DNA of 64,000 nt, taken from assembly GCA_048013815.1 (NCBI GenBank), contig CM106585.1:20646001-20710000 (forward strand), written 5' to 3'. Under the pieces are notes generated by a model. It saw only the letters and a program-made list of their open reading frames with translations, ran no database searches and was not told the origin of the DNA. Position 1 is the first letter of the stretch. Each line of letters begins with the position of its first letter. Positions 33,764 to 46,093 of the stretch are shown here, piece by piece. A program made the position numbers and the translations under genes. The stretch is from Setoptus koraiensis. Its lineage: Eukaryota; Arthropoda.

Positions 33764-36700
33764 TTATCGCTTCTTAAAGGTGGCACTGAATAGGCGCTTG
33801 GCACCAGATATCACGCCCGTCTTGACTAATTCCGGCGCACACGCAGCTGTTCGTTTGGTCTGGCCAGCGAGGCTATTTTTCGCTGCACCGGAAGTGGTCT
33901 GTCTGTCAGGTGCTAGTCTCGTGTGTTTAGCTGTTGTCTCTTGTACTCTTCTATTACTGCTACTGTTTTTCTTGATTGTTTTTTTACCATTTAAATTATT
34001 GTCGCTAATTGATGCGCTCATTAGGCCTCCTTTTGTTCCATAAACATTAATGGATGGCAGTCTGTTTCTTCCGGGCGCGCCCGCTGTTCTGTTTGGCCCG
34101 GTGGCTCCGCTTGATCTAGACCTGTAGCGAGCGCTTGCTGTCACATTGTCGCCCACCATCAATCTACTGGTGCCAGTAGCGCGAATTGCTCCGTAGCGCG
34201 GTGCGTCGCTCGATGTGGTATTTCTCAGCCTACCTCTCGAGGCAATAGTGCCTTGCGACAGTGTTGAGGCACCACCGCTACCCAGCGATTGTGACGATTG
34301 TCTGGGCCGGCCCTTGTACGGATAAATGGCCGTCTCTTGATCTGGTATGTTGAGCTTGAGAAAGACACCCTGAGTGGGATACACCTGATGCAAGACAGCG
34401 TTGTCCTCGTTCTCTGACAGCAGTCTATATGTCTCTGTGACAAACTTAAATCTGTTCTTTCTCAAACTGGACAATGATATATCTGTCGAGGTGGCTATGA
34501 CATTGCGCAACTCGGCCAATGTTATGCGTCTCTTTTGTGGCAACTCAATACGAGCTATGCACTCCTTTCTGGCATTAAAATGACCATCGTGCACTATATA
34601 AATAAAATATTTTCTATTTTTCATCACCCTATCCAATTCTATTTCTGTGTCTATTGTTGAGCCCCTTTCGTCGTCCATATCACTAGCATTGGCATCGTTG
34701 CTGGCATAATCAATCTTGAATCTGCTCTCTATTATTTCACTGGGCGATATAACCATCATCTGCTGCTGCTGCTGATGCTGTTGCTGGTGTTGTCCGCCGT
34801 CGCTCGAATGCTGCTGCTGCTGACTAGACTGATTAGCAACACCGCCAATTAAATTCAAAATGCCCGATATGGCACCATGGCCACCGGAAGCTTGTTGCTG
34901 CTGCTGCTGTTGACCAACTACAGCCACTCCTTCCATTGTGAGCCAACCGTCGGAATCGGCCGGCGTCTTGTCATTTGTAAATTTGATTTTGCCCACGACA
35001 CTCTTGTCTCTCACATCAACAATCTCAAGATCTGTCTTGCGTCGGTCTAATTTGTTCACCACCGTCGGATGATGGCCGACACCGCCGTGGCCCGCTGTAC
35101 ATTCACTTGTTTGCTGATGCTCTTTGAGAGAAATGTCTTGGTCTTGCTCGCCACTTTGTTCCGCTGTCATCGTTGTCGTTTGCACATTACACTCTTGCTT
35201 CTTCAGTATAGACACTGGGCCTCGTTTTGCGGCCTTTCCAACTGACGCTTGTGAGCCGGCTGACGCTTGTGAGCCGGAAACGGCTGTTTGCTTGTCCGTT
35301 GCAAGCGTCTGCTGTGGTTTGTCGTTGTTGTTGTTGTCGTCGTCTTGTTGTGCAACAGCTTTCTTGGGGCTCTTCTTATCCATGCTAGACGACGATTTGC
35401 CACTATTGTGATGACTCGAAGCGCTTGACTGTTTGCCACTAGTCGATTGTGAAGCACGCGCAACCTCAATCAGAGGGTTCGGTGTGGGCCTCTCGTCGGG
35501 ATTGTCGTCGTTGTTGGGATCAGATGAGCGAATTGAGTTGACAAGAGCAGCGGGCAACTCTATAGAGTCAACCGAGTTTATTTTAACCATTTTGGCGCCT
35601 TCATCACTCGTATGGGATTTTTTGTCTGACAATGGCGTCTTCGTTGCATCTTGCATATCGTTGATTGTTGCTTTCGATTTGCCAGTGTCCCCATTCAGTA
35701 TTGACTGCTGCTCATTTGTATCATTAAATAATACTTTTTCAACCATATTGACGCGCTCGCTTATATCCCGCAATTCATCGGCCTGCTGATTGTCATTGTT
35801 GATGGACTTGTTTTTGTTGCTTTTGTCACCAGTATTGGTCTCATTGATAGTCATAGAAATAGTGCCTTTTCTGTTTAATTTTTCCTCAAACTTTTGGTTG
35901 CCAGCCTTTGTGTGCTGCTCATTGTTAGCGCCAGAAGGTGTCTCTTTAAACTGAATCATAATTGTGTTGTCGTTGTTGATCTTGTTCAGTTTGTTATCAG
36001 CCTGCTGTTTCACATCTAAATCAGCACTTGCCAGCATTTCCATCGATTGTGCCAAATTGTTGTTTGTTTCCGTGGGCTGAACGATTGCCATGGCTTTGTT
36101 GTTTGCATTCATCATAGATGTGTACTCTCTCGATAATTGTCTATTTGGCTTAGCTGGGGCCCCATTATTTGTCGAGCCATCATTCTTTGTCGTGTTCATG
36201 GCACCATTTATAATAATCACCGAGTCGCCAATGTTTTGCGCCAGTTTGCCTACATGATTGTCGTTCTGCACCATGTTGGCCTGATCTAATTTATTCATCA
36301 TGGCTGGGTTTGCACGTACTTGGTGCTCGGTGCTGGATGCAAATCCAACCGACTCGTGCAGTCCACTGGTGACCTTCGCGCTCGCATCATTTATAAAGCC
36401 ACTTGCCAGATTAGTAGCGGCCGTGCTGGATCGCGTTTCTATTTCGTCCAACAAAGCTGGTCGCAGTGTCGTAACGGAAGATCCTGTTGACGTTTTATCC
36501 AATCGGGTATTGCCACTTGTTGTATCAATGGTAGAGTTGTTACTCGTGCTTGGCGCATTCAGTTTTGCACCGCCTAGTCTGGTCAATTTCGATGATGTTT
36601 TGTCAACGCTTGAATTAGCCGCAATAGTATCTTTGTTGGGTGGTGACGAGGACGAGCTAGATTGAGGCGTTGCAGCTTGAGCTTGCCCTGTCAATAAAAG

Positions 36701-38306
36701 GACGAGAGTGAACATAGTCGACATACATAGTTAGCCTAAAAAGATTACCGTTTTTCCACAGAGAACGCGCCGAAAAATCGTTTTTTTTTGTTCAGGAAAT
36801 AACTCTTAAAAAGCGCTCCAGATAATTAGGGGCGAAAAAGATCGCCCATTTTCTGCTTTCATTCTTTGGGAACGAGTGCTTACTTTTTTTGTACGCGCGC
36901 CAGCAATGGATTGCAAATATCGCTATTATGGTGACAACAATCACAATGTTAGACAATATAACCAACATTTCAACTAGCGACAACAAGCCGTCTGGTCGTG
37001 TAAATAGTGACCAATGTTCACCAGCAAACTGATGGCGACCTTGATTGCCCGTCGATTTGCCAGTTGTATAACGGGGACCCAAAACAGTCTGAGGGGTTCT
37101 CCGTTGATAGAGGGCTTGATTAATATTGGCCACTGTTGTGGGCCACAACAATAAATTTGTTGGCACTGGCGGCTGCCGAAAAACTGGCTTGTATAACTTG
37201 GCATTGGGCAATTGACTGGATTCGGTCTGACTGATGTCAACTTTCTGTTTAGATCTACCACTATGTTTGTCTTGTTGTTCTTTAGAACTGGAGGGCGCTT
37301 TATTGTTATTGTTTTGTGACAATATTGCCGCTGAAACAAAAGGCTGCACTTGCTGTTTACTGGCAGACTGATCGTTGAAACTTTTTGACGTTATAGGAAT
37401 TTGTGAAGGAGTTAAAAAGTTCACTGATGTGACCGTGGTTGTTGTAGATGGGGCCAATTTTGTGCTACTAGTCGCCATCGTTGTCGGTGTTGATGGCGAT
37501 AACGTAGTGGTGTCCATCGTTTTATTTGATGCACTTCTAATTGCATTGGCAGCTGATGTTGAGGCCGTCCTGAAGAGAGCGCCCACGAAAACGTTCGTCT
37601 CATTGGAAGATGTTAGATTTTTTTTCTCAAACAATTCGCCCAGTTTCGATATCTCATCTTTGCGATTCGATTTGATGTTTATTTTGCTATCATCAGCCTG
37701 TAAAGTGTTGTTTTCTGGAACCTCTTTCACAACTTTTTGATAGTTTGATATTGCGTTGGTCGGTTTCGGTGTAGTTGTTGTTGTTGTTGTTGTTGTTGTA
37801 GTTGTTGATGTTGTCGAAGTTGTTGTTGTCGAAGTTGTTGTAGTTGCAGTAGCTTGCTTTTTTCTGGCCACACTAATAGTGGGCCACCTTTGGGGCCTCT
37901 GCGCACCTATACGGGCCATGGGTATCCGTCTGTAACTAGGTGGCGTTGTTGTGGTTTTTATTTGGGTATCACTAACTATATTATGTGGTCGGACTGTGTT
38001 GGTGTCAGCATTGGTGGTAATGGTGAAATCATTGTTATTGTTAGTCGTTATTGTTGTTGTTTGTCGGTTGTTGAAAATTGTAGATTTTGCTAATAATCGA
38101 TTGTTGTTAAATCGTAAAACTGTTTCATTCTCTTGTGCTAATCTTTTCTTGGCTTGATTAGATGCAGTGATTGTAGAAAAATTAGTTATATTTATCTGTT
38201 TTCGCTGTTGTAGCATGGCGTCGGCGACGATGGTTTTATTGATTGTCGAGACACTCGGATTGCTTTGTAAAGTTGTCAATCTCAAGATTGTTCTAGGCTC
38301 AGCCAT
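33764..38306 (-). CDS. Large single-pass membrane protein, Thr-rich ectodomain and long cytoplasmic tail with a C-terminal beta-grasp-like domain
   Basis: I join two open frames with an intron at 36883-36688: donor AAA/GTAAGC inside the juxtamembrane codons and acceptor CCTTTTATTGACAG. Exons 38306-36884 and 36687-33764 then stay in phase and give about 1448 residues. Without the join, the second frame would seem to start with a signal peptide (MFTLVLLLTGQAQA) that is really the intron's pyrimidine tract. Residues 1 to about 440 are Thr/Asn-rich with a long (Thr)n Pro stretch, mucin-like. The TM helix is near 443-467 (LVEMLVILSNIVIVVTIIAI), followed by RAYKK. The tail is N/Q/S-rich, then a compact domain near codons for KYFIYIVHDGHFNARKECIA, ITLAELRNVI, RFKFVTETYRLL and VYPTQGVFLKL, then a basic Ser/Arg end. 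No signal peptide is seen, so an upstream exon may be missing. Family unknown. Confidence 0.75.
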
Positions 38307-40480
38307 AATGCGAAATGACGATTTACACGATAGCTAACCTTTCAATTATTCTCTCGATTGTCGCATAATGCTTCCGATGTGATAATCCTTAAGACACTTG
38401 ACTGGACTTGACTCGTTCACTAAGTTGATCCTCCCGCGATGATGGTTGTAGCTAGGGATAAGATTTCATCTAACTAAAACCCACCCTTTTAACCATTGAT
38501 TAAACTCACATCATTATTATTGCACGTGTTATTGGAAAAATCTCCTCCTGAACCACTTCTATGAGGGGCTGGTCAACCATGGTAAATAGGAGAAATTTGC
38601 ATATTTATCTTTTTTTTTTTGTCAACTCCTTTTTCGAGATTCCACACCGAAAAATTGAAGTACTACAACTTGCCAATGACTCTACATGCAGTTTTGAGCA
38701 TTTAGTTGGCATGCAAGTGCCCAATTGTAATTTTGTGCAGTAGAAATATTGAGCTTTCTTAGCAAAATGATTGAATAGCTGAAAATGGATTGATTTAAAA
38801 TCGATGATCGACAGTTCATCCGAGTGGCGTTTGGTGTTTTGTTGATTTACATTGTTGTTATGTCACCAGAAACAAACATTAACATTAACATTAACAATTG
38901 TCGTAGGGGGAAATAGAAAAGAGTGATGATTAATCATTAGTTAAAGTCAGTTCATGCTTGTTTGTTGCTGTTGATGGATAATGGTTGCTACAAAATGTCC
39001 AACACGGACATACATTGTTGAGGTTTATGTTTGTAACTCATGGGATGAATTGTTTGTTTTCTCGTGACTCGTCTCACAATCTAGATGAATTTTCTCTAAA
39101 TTGTTGGTATTTCTTTCGATTCTTTCATAATCGTAAATCATAATCATAATCATCTTTCATAATCATAAATGTTGACTGTAGCTAGAGTCAACATTTTTCT
39201 CTCTTAAATCTACAAACTTGATGCGAGTTGATTGATGCAAGTTGACAAAACTTGCTAGTTAAGAAAACAACACAGAGGCCGTGCTTGAAGCGAAACTGTT
39301 CCGTTGACCTATCTAACAAGACGATCCGAACGAACATTCACTTTCTGATTCAATAATTCCAGTGGTTGCACAGTGTTGCATGGGACACATTTGCATATAA
39401 TACATGTATATAGGGCATTATGTTTTTTGCGTTGCACTAGCTTCCTAACATAACACGCAGACATGCGGATTGTCGCACGAGTTTACGAAAGCTTACCGAA
39501 AAACAAGGAGTAGCCTTGAATGAGTGTGTCAACCTCAGGCCAGCCACCACTACAGAATTACCGCATATTTTCTATTTGACGTTGCTGACCAGTTCACATA
39601 AAACAAGAGGCCAAAAAAGGAAGCCTCTAGAAAGAGATTACGGCTAACGGTTAAATCAGCAGCGCAAACAGCAGCGACACTGGCCCGAAATTTGTGTGCT
39701 CTGTGAACTGCTCAGATTGTAATTAGCCTAGATTGTATTTTGCGCCCACCATTAGCGCCATCGCGTTTTCTGGCAAAACTGGCCCTCTTCATTTTGCCCG
39801 TCTCCCCTCTGCTCCCCTCTGCTGCCCTCCCACCACAAAAGTAGCTCGTTTTTGCTACATGAGCACGTGCTTCCAATTTTTCGCTAGCTTCTGGTGTCCA
39901 GCTAAAATGTGGTGCTCATAGATAGGCAGCGTATGGTCGCTCTTCTTGTGCTGTTGTATAGTTAGATAAACTAATGACCTAGTTGATTGTTGTCTCAGTT
40001 CAGTAAACTTAATGCTAACTTTAATATATCTCTCCCTCTATCTCCCTTTGGAAAAGGCTCAACTGGCCAAGCGAATATTATTCAAAGGCTGCTCAATCAT
40101 AAGTGAGGCCACTAAAACGACATCGTCAACATTATCACCAAAAAGGCCAGCTCAGGTGAGTCAGCTTTGTGTGCGCGCAATGCTAATCGCTGCACCTAGC
40201 GCTCAGATAATAATGTATGCGTTACTGTTGGCCGGATATAGAGACGGTGAGACAGAAAGATCCTCATTATAAGTGCTGGGTATTGTAATTTTCAGTGCGT
40301 GACGACACACACTCTGGCGATGGTTGAAAAACCAGGCAAACGCAGTGGAATAGATATATTTCAGTTGTGCACTATTCAGTCAGTCGGTCAGTTATGTGTT
40401 TTTGCTTGTGTCTGTTCAATATTGTCCAGCCTCTAACGTTTGCTTGACCCGACGGCCCACGAATGCCCACAACTGCCGAC
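38307..40480. other. Intergenic region left of duplication copy 2
   Basis: Mostly AT-rich without recognised coding sequence, and it should include the promoter of the membrane-protein gene. An AACATT array lies at about 38874-38896 and a CATAATCATAA array at about 39126-39165. A splice-site-bounded stretch at 40057-40155 is listed separately. Confidence 0.55.
40057..40155 (+). CDS. Orphan candidate exon
   Basis: A 99-base, phase-0 open stretch with good signals on both sides: a pyrimidine-rich tract (TCTCCCTCTATCTCCCTTTG) ending in AAAAG before it, and CTCAG/GTGAGT after it. It encodes AQLAKRILFKGCSIISEATK and then TTSSTLSPKRPAQ. No neighbouring exon was found; the next sequence to the right is duplication copy 2. 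Confidence 0.25.
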
Positions 40481-42710
40481 GACCGCCGACGACCGCCAAC
40501 AAGCTCGCACGGGCCCCCGCTCCGAGCCCGACAACTTTTATAAACGTCGCGATTAATAGTTGGCGCTCGCTCACGTTGCCCGCTATGTGTAATTTATGAC
40601 TGCCACTATTATGTATTTATAGAGCTGCCATGGCTCGCGCGCCCTCAGCCGGCCGGCCGGCCGCCGGCCACTAATGCGCGCCCGACGAGATGGACACGAC
40701 GGGCCCCAGCGGCGCATAATACATTCTTTGATTTGCCAGTATTTTTTGTCGCTCGGGCCGCTTCGGGCCCCAATATCGGGCAGACGCTGCCCTGTGTTTG
40801 TGCACCGTCTGCCTGGCCAGAAACTGCGCTTCTGAAACATGCACTTCTAACATGGACTGCCGATGGCCGGGCCATAACTCGGCCGCGCCGACCGGGCCTC
40901 CCCGTTGCACAGCGCGGCTCGCCCATTCGGGCCGAGTTGTAAATAATTTATAATTCGCCTATTTTCGGTCGCTCACGCAATATCCATCGACGTCTCAGTC
41001 TGAGATTCTCAGACGAGACAGAAGCGGCAAATGGATGCGGCGCGGCTAAAGCGTGGATGCAGCGCGGAATGGGGCCCGTCCGCATGTGTGTGTCGCGCGA
41101 ACGCGATGACAAATGAATGAATTTGGCCTCGCGTCGTGTAGCGCAATTATTCATACCGCAATTGGCGCATCGCAAGTGTCCCGTTGGCTGCAAAATGGGC
41201 CAGATTGCGCCAGCTACAACGGGCCTCATATTGCGCCCCTATTGGCTTATTACTCAAACGTATTAGCCTGACTGGTGGTATCTTTCGAACAGATATCGCA
41301 ATCATGACATTATATTGTCCGCTAATTTGGCCTGATAAATGGGCGCCCATTTTTCCCGATTTTCTCATTTTTCATTGCTGCATGGGGCCCATGTAAATAG
41401 TGAATGGCAAGCAAAAATAGCTGCAAATATTGGCCCAGTTAGTGGGCACACTATGCACAGACTAACAATTGTTGTCACGAAAATGTTGTGTCGTCTTTAT
41501 CCGTCTTGGTGCGTCCTTAGCGCCAGGCCGAAGTTTAGCCTGGCCGAGCCAATAATGATGGGCCAATATAAAAGCGCAACGGTCCGCTATTATGATGCGG
41601 GCTGCATTGTTGTTGTTGGCGTGCAAGCGTCGGAGATATTGAGCCGAAGCTTGACAGATACTGACAGATATCTCTCAATGGACACTGTCTGACAGTGGCT
41701 GTCAGTCTGACAGTGTCAGAGCCGTTCAAAAATGGATCGCATCATTTCGAGTTACTGTTGCAGTTTGTGCAAGTTTGAGCCAATTGCAATTGTGTCACTG
41801 ACCAGTGGCCAACTGGCCAGTTCGCGTTTCAGTTGCCGTTTCAATTGACGATCTGCCCTGCAGACCAACTGCAACCCTAATTGCAAAACCCTAATTGTTG
41901 GCAATTAGGCTCAGCGCACTTATGGGGCATTTGTCGCTGTCGATAGTTTTAGTTTTGGTTGTTTGTATCGGCCGATATATAAACTGATCACTGATACAAC
42001 TCGTATAACGCGTTTTAAAGCACGAGAGCACTGAGGCCATTTTATCATATTTGGGCCATGGATATTTGGGTATCGTATATTTGGGTATCATGTATTTGGG
42101 TGCCGCATATTTGGGCAGGCAGCGGATAAAAGTCAGGCATCATTTCGGTTTTAGTTATTTATCCCTCGCTCTGGCGCCGGTGATTGTGAATTGATGATTG
42201 TGCCCGCCATGGCGAGCTCGCTCACTGCAGTGTTGTCGTGTTGTTGTTGTTGTTGCTGGTGCCCACTGTGAAACAAAACTCCAATTGTGCCGCAACAACA
42301 TTAGCGATCATCATTACTGACTCAATGCAACCCGAAAGAGAGAGCACTGACCATCACGACACACTTATCCCCGCTGGCCCCACTGGCCTCGTTCTTCTTG
42401 TTGGCGAGTCGCCACTGGCGAGGCAAACACGAGGAACTTCTCGGGCTTGAGTTGTATTATATATAAGTTGCGATCAAGTGGGTTCCAGCAGCAGCGGCGG
42501 CGCTCGCGTTCCCGGGAATTCGTTTCGTTTCGCTTCGTTTTATTTTATTTTGTTTTATTTTGTTTTACTTTGTTTTATTTCATTTTATTCACTCGCTTTG
42601 TTTATTCTCTGGCTGTCTCTTCGGAGTGTGACACTCGCCGGCTGACACGAGCGCGTCGCCGAGCTGCCCGTTGTGTGGCTTGTATAGACAGGCCTCTCGA
42701 GTCACTTTTG

Positions 42711-42918
42711 ATGCCATTCAGCATGTCGACAAACAAAGAGCCAGCCTCCAGGTAATTCTTTCCATTGTGTCATAGTGCTCGTGTGTGTGTGCCTGCCATT
42801 GTGATGTAACTAATGGCGCCGTTTTAGGTTGGGCCGGCCAGTGCTGCCACAAGCCGGCCACCTAGCGGCCGTATCGGCGCAACCGGAACTAGCGAGCCAC
42901 GACGAGCGTCTTAATTGA
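42711..42918 (+). CDS. Candidate two-exon micro-ORF, copy 2 (43 residues)
   Basis: Counterpart of 26839-27072. Exon 1 at 42711-42751 encodes MPFSMSTNKEPAS and meets CAG/GTAATT. A 76-base intron ends at CCGTTTTAG, and exon 2 (42828-42918) reads LGRPVLPQAGHLAAVSAQPE onward to a stop. Splice sites are cleaner than in copy 1. Confidence 0.28.
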
Positions 42919-43799
42919 CCACGTGCCGCGTTGCCCATCCGTTTGACAGTGACACCTCCACGCACTGTGCACAACAACAACAACAACAATTCCCCTACCT
43001 GTGCGCCCATGTCCGGCTACCTGTGCGCCACCCGACCTAATGCAAATTGCGTAATGCCAGCCAAACAGCAAACACCGCTTGGCTGGCCGGCTGACAGACT
43101 GGCCCATCAGTGACAGGCCATCAGTGACAGGCTATCACTGATAGGCTGATATCAATCAGGTAGCAGCAAACAGAGGCGCCACATCATGTATTGCGTCATG
43201 TGTTTTGCATAATGTTTTTATACGGTCATATATAATGTCACTGTGACCGTCGAATTGGCCATAGAAGCAACAAAATGTCACTTATCGCCTAACGAAGGTG
43301 CCCTAATTAACAGTGTGCCAATAGTAGCCACTAGTAACCAGTAGTGAAATTGAGCAATGTTGCCGTCTTGCCAGCGAACGAATGGCTGGCTTGCAATTGT
43401 AACTTTGAATTTTGTTGGATAGACGAGCACGGATAGACGTGTGTGACGTGATTGCTTTTTGATTCCATGTCGCTAGCTCTGGCACCACAAGTTGTCAGTG
43501 TGCTGGCAGCGTGTTGTTCAGAGCCTCAGTTCAGAAACTATTTAAAATATACAGCTGGTAGTTATATACAGTTATAGTTGTATATTGCGGCAAGTGTCTC
43601 TGGGTAACTCTTTGAGTCTCGCCATATCACATTGCGTCACGAGTAAAAAGGTGACGTGTGTCGCACCCATCGAGCGCCATCAATCATCTTGTTGTTGGTA
43701 TATGCTTCTAACTGATAAGCTGCTCACCTTTTCTAATTATTCCTTTTGCTTGTTCACTTCAATTGTGTTCCGTTTGAGCTCGTTCGATTTGAGGATAAT

Positions 43800-44126
43800 T
43801 CAAGTGAAACTGCGATAGCATTGATCGCAATCGTAACGCTGATGACGATGATTTCTCATACACGTTCCGTTATTGATCGCAGGCTCGCTGTTTATTGCTG
43901 TAATGTATTTGGCTGCGATATGTTGGCTGTTGCGATATACCGATATTTGGTCGCTATATATGTGTGGCTGCAACAGCTTTTTCTGCTTCGATGACCCCTG
44001 CTGAATCCTCAATAAATCTATCGGTGCCGCTCCGTTTCTATTGTCAGAGTGCTGTTGGCCACTTTGATCTACACCTGACCCACTGACCACACAAACTGAA
44101 CCTTTGAGCCTCGATTTCTGCTGCAG
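43800..44126 (-). CDS. Candidate exon, copy 2, with a C2H2-like half finger
   Basis: Counterpart of 30812-31138, with one amino acid difference (Ala for Ser) in the whole open stretch. Ends in RYDCDQCYRSFT and a stop. The upstream candidate exon ends at a GTAAGT donor near 44146; there Glu replaces Gly (SLTETLDEIFTDKLV). Confidence 0.3.
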   Translation of the reverse strand: MQQKSRLKGSVCVVSGSGVDQSGQQHSDNRNGAAPIDLLRIQQGSSKQKKLLQPHIYSDQISVYRNSQHIAAKYITAINSEPAINNGTCMRNHRHQRYDCDQCYRSFT

Positions 44127-44332
44127 CTCTCTCTACTTACAACTAGCTTGTCGGTGAAGATTTCGTCGAGAGTTTCGGTGAGACTTTTAAACACTTCTTA
44201 TTCTTATTGTTTGATGCTTGCTTGCTTGCTTCCTGGTGCTACTCTTACAAACAACTATATCTGGCGGAAATGCTATAGCAAGTATCGCAACTGAACTACC
44301 GTCGATCCAACTCATTGGTTGTAAAAACTAAA

Positions 44333-44790
44333 ATGAGCCAAGTAAGTTAGTGGCCAGCAAAGCGAACACGCCAACTTACACAAGTGAGTAGATGGGCGCC
44401 GATGCGCACTGGTACGCAATGGGGCCCCAATATTTGTCTGCCGCGCCATCTGGTTGGCTGGTTGGAGTCGCTATATTAACCGAACAAACAATCAATGATG
44501 GCAAGTCGGCAAGAGTCTCTGATTGACCATCGCCAATCAGCTCAAACTTGTCTGGGCGAACTGAGTGCCAACCACAAGACAAAATTTGACGAAATCGTCC
44601 CAGAGACAACAAATGGCTGCAATTGACAGGTTTTACCGGTCGAAAGCGCGTGAAATTCTTCACTATGCCAGGAATTACTTGCTAAAGATAATGAGCAGTC
44701 GATAATTCCATCTTGTTTCTTTAGGTTGGTCAACAGAGCTTGCTGATTTCCAACGACTTTTTGTCACAATATTCTAACGTCACTAAGTAA
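44333..44790 (+). CDS. Candidate two-exon micro-ORF, copy 2 (24 residues)
   Basis: Counterpart of 31345-31812: MSQ at a GTAAGT donor, acceptor at 44724 (TTGTTTCTTTAG), then VGQQSLLISNDFLSQYSNVT and a stop at 44790. It is the last recognisable element before RABAC1 and could instead be part of that gene's 5' leader. Confidence 0.2.
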
Positions 44791-45266
44791 CGTGTTGTGG
44801 ACAACTCAAACAAGTTCATCTTAAAATAACCTATCGCCAAAAATCCAGATGGACCTCATGATGGACTACAATCAATGAAAAATCTCGGTGATTAATGGAG
44901 AATACCATTAGCAATTTGCTACGCAATCATCATTTGACGATCAATTATCGGCAGTTGAAAATGATTTAAATCTCGCGCTACAACGAGATAAACAATATTG
45001 ACATATGATCCCTATTTCTAAATGCATTGGCTAGACAAACGTATCTGACATAAGATAATAACATCCTTTTCATTTATATGATGACATTCTACTGATATTA
45101 GCACTGATAACATTAGCACTATTAATCACCGCTCACGTGAGCCTAGCTTAAAGATACACTCAAGATTTATCAACAAGCACAGGAGAGTTTGATTATTGTT
45201 ATTATTGTTTATATTAAGCAATTTACATCATACTAGATATAGGAAGCCAACAACGACATAAGGAGT

Positions 45267-46013
45267 ATGTCTACAACGATCAATCTTGGTCCACCGTCTG
45301 ACGGTGGGTCGCCTACTGAGCCCCTGGGGGAACTCGACGGCCAATTGGCTCAGATGGCAACGAACGTGGGCAAGAAATTTGACTTTAAGAATATGAATTT
45401 CAGATCCATGTTACATGAGAGATGGAGATCCATGAAAAGTTGGGGAAGTTTCTTTGATACAAGCCGTTGGACCATGCCCAACAGTGCTCTTCTGTGGTCT
45501 AGGAGATTATTGAAAAATTTGGATCATTTTCAGAGCAATTATTTCTGTGTTGTCTTTTTACTTATTGTCTATTGTATCTTGACCTCTCCATTGTTACTAA
45601 TAGCCATAACTGCAACCATGGTAGCCATGTAAGTTGCGTCATGACGAGCATCTATCCATTCGACAAAAAACTTGACAGGTTCTCTCATTATTAATTTTCT
45701 CTCAATTCATGCTATGTATCCTCATATATCAACCTCGTTCAGGTACATGATCGCTGCTAAGAACCAGGAATCTCCACTCAAGATAGCCGGCTTCTCGCCA
45801 TCTCTTTATCAACAATATATCGCTGTGGCCGTGATATCGATACCATTGTACTTATTGGCGGGTGCGCCATCGCTAGTATTTTGGGTAATAGGAGCATCAT
45901 TCTTCGTTATAGGCGTTCATGCCTCCATTTACGCAATAGAGTTATTAGACACCATGGATGACAACTTTATGATCAACACCCAGCCACAAACAAGTCCAGT
46001 TCAAGAGTTATAA
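45267..46013 (+). CDS. RABAC1: Prenylated Rab acceptor 1 (PRA1 family)
   Basis: Four-helix membrane protein of ER, Golgi and endosomes that binds prenylated Rab GTPases. Exons 45267-45628 and 45743-46013 join in phase (CCAT/GTAAGT and CGTTCAG), giving 210 residues against 185 in human. The N-terminus is soluble. The PRA1 core reads NYFCVVFLLIVYCILTSPLL, and after the intron SPLKIAGFSPSLYQQYI, LAGAPSLVFWVIGASFFVIG and HASIYAIE, matching RABAC1 through both hydrophobic hairpins. The acceptor at 45742 was chosen over the earlier ACAG at 45680 because only it keeps the conserved frame. A possible ATTAAA lies at 46032-46037. The gene converges on UBR7 with 80 bases between stops. Confidence 0.9.
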
Positions 46014-46093
46014 CATTTTCCACATCGATATATTAAATCCCCAATGTCGACGGTCCGCGTGTTTTGAACAATATTCTTTATTAGGAAAAAAAT

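Larger units (their letters stand above)
40481..44932 (+). repeat. Segmental duplication, shortened copy (copy 2)
   Basis: A 4.45 kb segment collinear with 20441-31951 but missing about 0.27, 3.8, 0.44 and 2.4 kb of internal sequence. At about 41020 the missing piece is bounded in copy 1 by the 7-base direct repeat AGCGGCA, with one copy kept here, a microhomology junction. At 43430-43440 the junction carries CGGATAGAC, a copy of the adjacent GGATAGACG, which looks like templated filler. The right end (44932) lies 334 bases before the RABAC1 start codon. Confidence 0.9.

Noticed and set aside
36690-36724. Signal peptide MFTLVLLLTGQAQA at the start of the 33764-36724 frame
   Set aside because: It coincides with a pyrimidine tract and 3' splice site; splicing to the upstream TM exon keeps phase and removes it.
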